DNA of 11,446 nucleotides from Gemmatimonadota bacterium. GTDB lineage: Bacteria; Gemmatimonadota; Gemmatimonadetes; Gemmatimonadales; GWC2-71-9. The position numbers and the translations under genes were made by a program. The stretch is from the NCBI GenBank assembly GCA_003222235.1, contig QHVD01000048.1, positions 1 to 11,446 on the forward strand, written 5' to 3'. The notes under the pieces are model-generated. The model saw only the letters and a list, made by a program, of their open reading frames with translations. It did not search any database and had not been told where the DNA came from. Below, in pieces: positions 6,321 to 11,446 of this stretch. How positions within the stretch are numbered: the stretch's first letter is position 1; every line of letters starts with the position of its first letter.

Positions 6321-6350
6321 AGCCGTAAGCCGTAAGCCGCAAGCCGAAAG
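6321..6350 (+). repeat. Heptamer tandem repeat AGCCGTA after the moaB-like gene
   Basis: Four units, AGCCGTA (two), AGCCGCA and AGCCGAA, are followed by AG. The array begins three bases after the TAA stop of the preceding gene and ends about eight bases before the next ATG. It has the same 7-bp period as the trmFO-xerC arrays but an unrelated sequence. Confidence 0.9.
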
Positions 6351-6358
6351 GCACAGCG

Positions 6359-7862
6359 ATGCCTGATCGGGTGCTGATCACCACCGACGATCTCGAGCAC
6401 GCGGTCCGGGTCAACGCCAATCTGGAAGCAGCGGGCTTCCACACGACGATGACGGCGTCGTTCGACGAGGTGCGCCGTGCGGCGGGGAGCTCCCCGGACT
6501 GCATCGTGATCACCGGCGGCCTCCACGAATCGACCGCTCCTCCTCCGCTTCGCCCGCGATCACTCGATCTCCACGCTGGGCCTGGTCGAGCCCACCGAGC
6601 CGGACGCCAAGGGCCTCGGCCTCCGGCTCGGCTTGACCGCCTACCTGGAGAAGCCTGCCGACCCCGCCGAAGTGACCGCCACGGTTCGGCGGCTGATCGA
6701 GCGCCGCCGGCTGCAGGAGCGCACCGGGATCATCGGCGAGTCCCCTGCCATCCAGGAAGTGCTGGTGAAGATCGAGCAGATGGCTCCCGTCAGCTCCACC
6801 GTGCTGATCGAGGGGGAATCGGGGACCGGCAAGGAGCTCGTCGCCCGGGCGATCCACGACCTGTCGCCGCGTCGCGGGAAGCCGTTCGTCCCCGTCAACT
6901 GCGCCGCCCTCCCCGAGACACTGCTCGAGAGCGAGCTGTTCGGACACGAGAAGGGGTCGTTCACCGGCGCGGCCGAGCGCCGGCTGGGGCGCTTCGAGCT
7001 GGCCAACGAGGGCACCATCTTCCTCGACGAGGTGGGCGAGATGCCGCCCGCCACGCAGGTGAAGCTGTTGCGAGTGCTCGAGGACCGGAGCTTCTTCCGC
7101 GTCGGCGGGACGCAGGCGATCCGCGTCGACGTGCGGGTGATCGCCGCCACCAACAAGTCGCTGAAGGAAGAGGTGGCGCTGGGCCGATTCCGCGACGACC
7201 TGTTCTACCGGCTCGATGTCCTCCACATCCAGCTCACGCCGCTGCGCGAGCGGAAATCCGACATTCCGCTGCTGGTGCGGCGCTTCATCACCGAGTTCGC
7301 CACCGCGCACGACCGGCAGTTCAAGGGGATCACCCCCGAGGCGTTGCAGATCCTGGTTGACGCCGACTGGCCGGGCAACATCCGCCAGCTCCGCAATCTC
7401 ATCGAGTCCATGGTCGTGCTCGCGCCCGAGGGGGAGATCCGGGCGAGCGACATCCCGGGCGACATCCGCGAGCGCGGGCGGGGCGTGGGCTTGCCGATGA
7501 GAATTCCGGGGGCCATGCGCGACATCGCGGGCCAGGAGTTGGAGTTCATCTTCCGCAGTCTTGTAGAGCTCAAGTTACAGGTTGAAGAGCTACGCCGTCG
7601 GATTGAAGATCGCCCCCAGCGGGTCGAGGTCATTGAAGTCGGCCCCGGATCGGCACTTACCTCGGTAGCGCCGGTCGAGACCGAGCCGGCCCCGGAGGGC
7701 GACGTTGTGTATCGGGCTGGCATGACTATGGCGGAGGTGGAGCGCGCGGCGATAGAGGCGGCGCTCCGCCAGACGAAGGGGAACCGCCGCAAAGCCGCCG
7801 AGATCTTGGGCATCGGCGAACGCACGCTATACCGCAAGCTCAAGGAGTATGCATTGGCCTAA
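6359..7862 (+). CDS. Sigma54-dependent transcriptional activator with pseudo-receiver domain, frameshifted near 6530
   Basis: This NtrC-class enhancer-binding protein would use ATP to open promoters held by sigma54 RNA polymerase. Removing one base near 6530-6536 gives 500 residues. Domains: receiver-like 1-125 (VLITTDD near the start; LTAYLEKPAD near the end), AAA+ about 135-365, coiled-coil-like linker (EFIFRSLVELKLQVEELRRR), Fis-type HTH at the C-terminus (TKGNRRKAAEILGIGERTLY). Walker A is GESGTGKE (152-159); the sigma54 loop is GSFTGA (199-204) rather than the common GAFTGA; Walker B is FLDEVGEM. The receiver's phosphoacceptor position is Thr in CIVITGGL, so phosphorylation there is unlikely. 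The N-terminal frame runs 6359 to about 6530, and the rest is open to 7862. Without correction, a receiver-less protein could start at an internal TTG (6633) or ATG (6780). AAAGG (6347-6351) is a ribosome binding site candidate. Confidence 0.85.
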
Positions 7863-7899
7863 GTCACATTCTGGCAAGAGGTTGTCTCACGTGTTGCTA

Positions 7900-7933
7900 T
7901 TGACAGATGGTGGCGCAGGGCGCATGTTAGGAT
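7900..7933 (+). promoter_or_regulatory. Weak promoter candidate before the Fe-S/GGDEF gene
   Basis: An extended -10 (TG at 7925-7926, then TAGGAT 7928-7933) lies about 60 bases upstream of GTG 7992. An exact TTGACA is at 7900-7905, but the spacer is 22 bases, too long for a standard pair. This 129-base gap is AT-richer than its neighbours and is the only plausible place for a promoter of the downstream pair. Confidence 0.3.
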
Positions 7934-7991
7934 GCCCTTGTCCACCTTCTGCTATTCTTGAATCGCCGCAGCGCCCCGGCTGGATTTCCTA

Positions 7992-9698
7992 GTGGACTTC
8001 AGGATTGAGCCCGCCCAGTGCGTCGCCTGCATGGCGTGTGTGCGAGTGTGTCCCGCCGCCGCCATCGCCGTCGAGGGCCAGCAGGTGCGCATCGTGGACG
8101 AGGTGTGCACGCGCTGTGGGCTGTGCCTTCCCGCCTGTCCTCACGACGCGATCGTGGCTGAGGGCGACCTGACCCGGGCGCTGGAACTGGCGATCGCGGG
8201 CGGGGCGGCGCTCATTCTCAGCGTGGAGTCGGCGGCCTATTTCTACCCGGCTACGCCGGAGCAACTGGTCAACGCCTGCTACGCGGCGGGGTTCCGCACG
8301 GTGAACCGCGGCGTGTTGGGGGATGAGCTGGTCGCGAAAGAGTACCTCGCGCTGTGGGCGGACAAGGGGTGGGGCACGATGATCCGGAGCACCTGCCCGG
8401 TGGTCGTGAAGACCGTGAAGGCGCGGTACCCGGAGCTCATCCCCTACCTCGCGCCGGTGGCGACGCCGGTCGCGGCGGAGGCTCGCTACCTGAAGCGCCT
8501 GTACGGCCCCGACACGCCGGTGGTGTACGCGGGCGTGTGCCTCACCGAGAGCGGCGGCGACCTGGATGCGGTCATCACGTACCAGGAGCTGAAAGTGCTG
8601 CTCGAGCGCCGAGGGGTGAAGCCGGACGAGCAGGCGCCGTACTTCACCCGACTGCCCGAGGAACGCCGTCGTCACTTGAGCGCTGCGGGCGGGCTGCCGC
8701 TCGAGATGCTGAAGGAGGAGACCCAGGCGAGCCGGCGGTTCCGCAAAGTGCGGGGGCTGGCCGCGCTCGAGGCGATCGCCCGCGCCGTGGCCGTGGACCG
8801 TATCGACCTCGGGTTTGTGGATATCCTGTCGTGCGAAGGGTGCCTCGACCACCCCTTGCTCGGGCCTCGTGAAGAGCTCTTCTGGCGGCGCCAGATCGTG
8901 TTGTCTACGGAGCCGCCGCGAGCGCGCGAGCCCGTGGTGAACCCGGCGGTGGCCGAGCGGGTGCGCGTGGGCGAGGCGTTCCCGATCCACGCCAACGGGC
9001 AGAAGCCAAGCCCCGACGCAGTTGAGGCGGTCCTGGGGCAGATCGGCCTCGCGCCCAACGGGCGGCCGTGGGACTGCGGGGCTTGCGGGTTCGGGACGTG
9101 CCGGGCCTTCGCTCAGGCCGCGGCCCTTGGGCGGACCACCTTGAAGTCGTGCCCGCCGTTCCTCGACCGGCAGGCGCAGCAGGCGCAGCTTCAGGCGGCG
9201 GTGGACGGGCTCACGGGGCTCGCCACGTTCCGGGTGCTGCGGGATCGGTTGGCGAGCGAAGTGGCGCGCAGCGACCGGACCGGCGATCCCTTCGCCGTGG
9301 TGTTCGTGGACCTGGACCATTTCAAGCAGGTGAACGACGAGTTCGGGCACGAGGCGGGGAACGAGGTGCTGCGGCTGGCGGCGCAGGACTGCAGCGCCCA
9401 CATCCGCTCCACCGACCTGGCGGCGCGCTACGGCGGCGACGAGTTCGTGCTCGTCCTGGTCCGCACGGGGATGGACGGGGCGCTGGGGGTTGCGGACAAG
9501 GTGCGGTCGAGCGTCGAGGCGACGGGGGAGCGGCTCGGCTACGCGAAAGGGTTGGTGACGGCGAGCGTCGGGGTAGCCGAGTTCGTCCCGGGGAAAGGCC
9601 CGGAGACAGAGGACGTACTCGTGGCCGCGGACCGCGCGCTGTATCGTGCCAAGGCCTCAGGACGGAACCAGGTTGCAACGGGAGAAGAGTCGCACTGA
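7992..9698 (+). CDS. Ferredoxin / degenerate [FeFe]-hydrogenase-like / Fe-S / GGDEF fusion, putative redox-sensing diguanylate cyclase
   Basis: The 568-residue protein has four parts. Residues 10-50 hold two 4Fe-4S ferredoxin motifs (Cys 10, 13, 16, 20 and Cys 39, 42, 45, 49). Residues about 65-320 resemble the large-subunit core of iron-only hydrogenases, but the H-cluster motifs are degenerate: STCP (Cys135), an ATPVAAEA segment lacking the expected Cys, and SCEGC (Cys281, Cys284). Residues 362-387 form a further Fe-S motif (Cys 362, 365, 370, 387). Residues about 400-560 are a GGDEF domain with YGGDEF intact (481-485) and an RxxD inhibitory site (RSTD, 472-475). Active diguanylate cyclases of this type make cyclic-di-GMP, so the inferred role is coupling redox state to that signal, not hydrogen turnover. 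No membrane segment or signal peptide is seen, so it is cytoplasmic. GTG 7992 is the only start preserving the first cluster. The stop overlaps the next gene. Confidence 0.85.
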   Translation: MDFRIEPAQCVACMACVRVCPAAAIAVEGQQVRIVDEVCTRCGLCLPACPHDAIVAEGDLTRALELAIAGGAALILSVESAAYFYPATPEQLVNACYAAGFRTVNRGVLGDELVAKEYLALWADKGWGTMIRSTCPVVVKTVKARYPELIPYLAPVATPVAAEARYLKRLYGPDTPVVYAGVCLTESGGDLDAVITYQELKVLLERRGVKPDEQAPYFTRLPEERRRHLSAAGGLPLEMLKEETQASRRFRKVRGLAALEAIARAVAVDRIDLGFVDILSCEGCLDHPLLGPREELFWRRQIVLSTEPPRAREPVVNPAVAERVRVGEAFPIHANGQKPSPDAVEAVLGQIGLAPNGRPWDCGACGFGTCRAFAQAAALGRTTLKSCPPFLDRQAQQAQLQAAVDGLTGLATFRVLRDRLASEVARSDRTGDPFAVVFVDLDHFKQVNDEFGHEAGNEVLRLAAQDCSAHIRSTDLAARYGGDEFVLVLVRTGMDGALGVADKVRSSVEATGERLGYAKGLVTASVGVAEFVPGKGPETEDVLVAADRALYRAKASGRNQVATGEESH

Positions 9699-10435
9699 CC
9701 CCTTCCAAGCCCGCCGAGACGCCGGCCGACCCCCCGGACCAGGAATCGGGCCCGCTCAGCGGGCAGGTTCCCGATCCGTGGGGGGTGAAGCGCGTCGAAA
9801 ACCTGATTGCCAGCCTCACGGGGGTGCTCTCCGCACGGGTGATGGTGACACCGCTGGGCGAGGTGAGTGAGGTGCACGTGCTCACCACCAGCGACGTGCA
9901 GGGCAAGCAGGTGGTGCGCAACATCGAGTCCGCGCTCATGGCGCAGCTCGGCCTCAAGATCGACCACCGCAAGATCAGCGTCGCCCAGACGGCCGACGTG
10001 CGGCCGATCGAGCAGCTGCAGGAGGAAGCGGTCAAGACCCGCGCGAAGCGGCGGGTCGTAATGTTTCAGGGGCTGGAGGTGCGGCCGGGGCCCCGCCCCC
10101 AGCGGGTCGTCGTCCGGGTCAAGCTCTCGTTCGAGGGGAAGGACGCCGAAGCGGAGGAGCAGGGAACGGATACGATGCGGAACCGGGTGGAGGCGGCGGC
10201 GCGGGCGACGGCGCTGTGCCTCGACGAGCTGCTCCCCGACAACTCCATCGCCCTGGAAGGAGCCCAGATCATCGAGGCGTTCGACCGCAAGTTCGTGTTC
10301 GTCGCCGTGCACGGGCTCGGCGGTCGGGAAGCGCAGCTCCTGACCGGCACCTGCGAGATACGGGAGAGCGGAGAACGAAGCGCAGTTCTCGCGGTTCTCG
10401 ATGCAACCAACCGGTGGACTGACGCCAGGCGCTAA
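9695..10435 (+). CDS. Conserved-looking protein of unknown function, coupled to the GGDEF gene
   Basis: I do not recognise this protein. After a Pro-rich tail (about 30 residues) comes a compact alpha/beta segment: KRVENLIASLTGVLSARVMV, then GEVSEVHVLTTSD, VVRNIESALMAQLGL and KIDHRKISVAQT. A Lys/Arg-rich linker follows, then a second alpha/beta segment (GLEVRPGPRPQRVVVRVKLS to VLAVLDATNRWTDARR). No signal peptide or membrane helix is visible. The start is uncertain: CTG 9695 overlaps the upstream stop, has GGAG at 9681-9684, and the codons from 9698 on show coding-type third-position GC; the first conventional start is GTG 9785, which has no well-spaced ribosome binding site. The frame is open further upstream inside the GGDEF gene, but that is overlap shadow. 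Tight coupling suggests a shared pathway with the diguanylate cyclase. Confidence 0.75.
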   Translation: MTPSKPAETPADPPDQESGPLSGQVPDPWGVKRVENLIASLTGVLSARVMVTPLGEVSEVHVLTTSDVQGKQVVRNIESALMAQLGLKIDHRKISVAQTADVRPIEQLQEEAVKTRAKRRVVMFQGLEVRPGPRPQRVVVRVKLSFEGKDAEAEEQGTDTMRNRVEAAARATALCLDELLPDNSIALEGAQIIEAFDRKFVFVAVHGLGGREAQLLTGTCEIRESGERSAVLAVLDATNRWTDARR

Positions 10436-10466
10436 GCTGTTCCGGTAACATCACATAAGCAGATTC

Positions 10467-10500
10467 ACCCCCCTGTCCCGTCGTATCCTCGCGAGGGGGT
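10467..10500 (+). terminator. Hairpin candidate after the unknown gene
   Basis: ACCCCC (10467-10472) pairs with GGGGGT (10495-10500), and an alternative inner palindrome CCTCGCGAGG lies at 10487-10496. A pyrimidine-rich stretch with TTTT follows about 15 bases later, not immediately, so intrinsic termination is only possible. Confidence 0.3.
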
Positions 10501-10558
10501 CCTTGCGCGCCTTCTCTTTTAGTGATATTTGTGGTTCTCGGAGTTCGTCCGGAGTCTT

Positions 10559-11175
10559 GTGAGTTCGTTTGTAGCGAGGCGATACTGGGGCACGCAGCGC
10601 GTGGCTCGAGTTTGTCAGGTCTCACCGGCGACCGTGGCCAGTTGGGTTGACCAGGGGCTTCTCAAGGGGCATAAGACCCCGACGGGGCGCCGTCGCGTGC
10701 AGACCGACGACTTGGTGGCGTTCTTGCGCGCGCACAGCATGGTCGTGCCCCCGGAGCTGGAGCAGGGGGACCGGACCCCCAGGGTAGTCGTGGTCGAGGA
10801 CGATCCGGGTTACCTGCGCGCACTGGTGCGGACGATCGAGAAGTGCGCACGATCGAGAAGTCGGATCTCGGGGTGGAGGTGGTGGAGGCGGCGAACGGCG
10901 TGGACGGGTTGCTCGAGATCGGGCGGGTGCAACCCGCGCTGATCGTGTTGGACTACGGGTTGCCGGACCTCAATGCGGCCCAGGTGATCCAGCGGCTGCT
11001 CGAGCCGGGGCGGCGCTCGGATGCGGAGGTGGTCGTGATCACCGGCGGGATGCCCGACCAGGCGGCGCAGCGGCTGCGGGAGGTGGGCGTGCGGGTGATC
11101 CTGAACAAAGGTGAGGGAATGGCCGCGGTGGTGGAGGCGATCCGGCAGGCGTTACGGCGGAGGAAGGCGGCGTAG
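10559..11175 (+). pseudogene. HTH (excisionase/MerR-like) - receiver domain regulator, split by a 17-bp duplication
   Basis: The N-terminal 65 or so residues form a small winged-helix HTH of the excisionase/MerR type (YWGTQRVARVCQVSPATVAS, then WVDQGLLKGHKTPTGRRRV). This is joined to a two-component receiver domain: RVVVVEDDPGYL with the acidic pair, LIVLDYGLPD with the phosphoacceptor Asp (codon 10951-10953), VVITGG with the conserved Thr position, and ILNKGEG with the Lys. The frame changes at 10826-10859, where a 17-bp sequence is tandemly duplicated; removing one copy gives an uninterrupted 199-residue protein (VRTIEKSDLGVEVVEA across the join). GTG 10559 is chosen for GGAG at 10551-10554; TTG 10529 is the alternative. 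As it stands, the first frame yields HTH plus a receiver fragment ending at 10942, and a GTG at 10843 could start the receiver remainder. Phosphorelay-controlled DNA binding is the inferred original role. Confidence 0.8.
10826..10859 (+). repeat. 17-bp tandem duplication breaking the HTH-receiver gene
   Basis: Unit 1 (10826-10842) and unit 2 (10843-10859) differ at a single base (GTGCGG versus GTGCGC at the sixth position). Because 17 is not a multiple of three, the reading frame shifts downstream. Confidence 0.95.
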
Positions 11176-11446
11176 GACGGCCGCCTGCTCATCTCAGTGT
11201 TTCTTTGCCGCCCGCGATACACAGGTGCGGGCCGGACATCATGGACATCTAGGATAGGGGCCCCTGGTCGTCGCTAGCTGAGCGGAGTCGAGCGAACAGT
11301 CAACGAGCGGAGCGTCAGGTACGCCGTAGCGAGGCGTGCCACTCCTGGTCTGACGAGGCAATTACTCGCAGGTCCTTGAGGGGGTGACGCTCAATGGTAC
11401 ACTTGCTCGCAGCAGTTATTACGGCGCTTGCGAAGCTAGCTTTCGC
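11176..11446 (+). other. Non-coding end region with hairpin and short repeats
   Basis: I see no gene in this 271-base stretch on either strand. It holds a nested hairpin: CGTCA (11313-11317) with TGACG (11351-11355), enclosing GGTACGCC (11318-11325) with GGCGTGCC (11333-11340) around a seven-base loop. GAGCGGAG occurs twice, at 11280-11287 and 11305-11312, the first within CTGAGCGGAGTCGA, a motif I associate with dispersed repeats in environmental genomes. A near-palindrome GCGAAGCTAGCTTTCGC closes the window. No tRNA or rRNA signature was found. Confidence 0.5.
11376..11403 (+). promoter_or_regulatory. Promoter candidate for a gene beyond the window
   Basis: TTGAGG (11376-11381) and TACACT (11398-11403) are separated by 16 bases and resemble a sigma70-type -35/-10 pair. 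The downstream gene is not in the window. Confidence 0.3.

Noticed and set aside
7872..7886. Sigma54 (-24/-12) promoter before the Fe-S/GGDEF gene, suggested by TGGCA and TTG
   Set aside because: The spacing between the GG and the following G/T is wrong and the -12 GC is absent.
7989..9401. 470-codon open frame on the minus strand opposite the Fe-S/GGDEF gene
   Set aside because: His/Arg/Pro-rich shadow of a clearly coding + strand gene; no family features.
9068..9694. Upstream extension of the unknown gene's frame inside the GGDEF gene
   Set aside because: The extension is Arg/Gly-rich shadow of the GGDEF frame; real protein-like sequence only begins near 9698.
7992..9698. Functional [FeFe] hydrogenase
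   Set aside because: The H-cluster motifs lack the required cysteines and spacing, and no maturation genes are nearby.
11340..11446. tRNA or rRNA leader at the window end
   Set aside because: No T-loop GTTCGAATC-like sequence, no cloverleaf arms and no recognised rRNA 5' sequence; only a possible promoter is seen.

Overview
The window is GC-rich (strong G/C third-position bias in every gene) and every recognisable gene lies on the + strand. It reads as a chromosomal housekeeping segment followed by a regulatory segment from a free-living, aerobic or facultative environmental bacterium. The order trmFO-xerC-hslV-hslU matches the codV-clpQ-clpY neighbourhood known from Firmicutes, but the base composition, the NtrC-type regulator and the low-complexity insertions point elsewhere. 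Gemmatimonadota or a neighbouring uncultured phylum is my best guess from general impression, not from a database match.

Layout. 1-486: 3' end of trmFO (folate-dependent tRNA m5U54 methyltransferase). 491-1494: xerC, frame-broken at a G-tract. 1491-2033 and 2033-3559: hslV and hslU, overlapping by ATGA/TGATG junctions, encoding the two-part HslVU protease. 3604-3632: a good sigma70-type promoter in front of argF (3676-4578). 4613-5785: gcvT. 5814-6317: MoaB/MogA-family gene. 6359-7862: sigma54-dependent activator with a pseudo-receiver, frame-broken near 6530. 7992-9698: ferredoxin / degenerate iron-hydrogenase-like / Fe-S / GGDEF fusion, probably a redox-sensing diguanylate cyclase. 9695-10435: a conserved-looking protein of unknown function, translationally coupled to it. 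10559-11175: HTH-receiver regulator split by a 17-bp tandem duplication. 11176-11446: no gene; a hairpin, short repeats and a possible promoter.

The genes fall into translation-quality and DNA-maintenance functions (trmFO, xerC, hslVU), amino-acid, one-carbon and cofactor metabolism (argF, gcvT, moaB), and signalling (sigma54 activator, Fe-S diguanylate cyclase, HTH-receiver protein). The last group suggests a local signalling neighbourhood, but nothing in the sequence shows that these proteins act on each other.

The most striking global property is replication-slippage sequence. Four gene junctions carry different short tandem repeats (7-, 11/12-, 10- and 7-bp units) that begin at, over or just after the stop codon of the upstream gene. 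Conserved genes also contain in-frame or frame-breaking repeat insertions: G-tracts in xerC and gcvT, an 8-residue repeat in hslU, a 21-bp duplication in moaB and a 17-bp duplication in the HTH-receiver gene. Three genes are frame-disrupted. Sequencing or assembly error is a serious alternative for the G-tract and the single-base case, less so for the imperfect 17-bp duplication.
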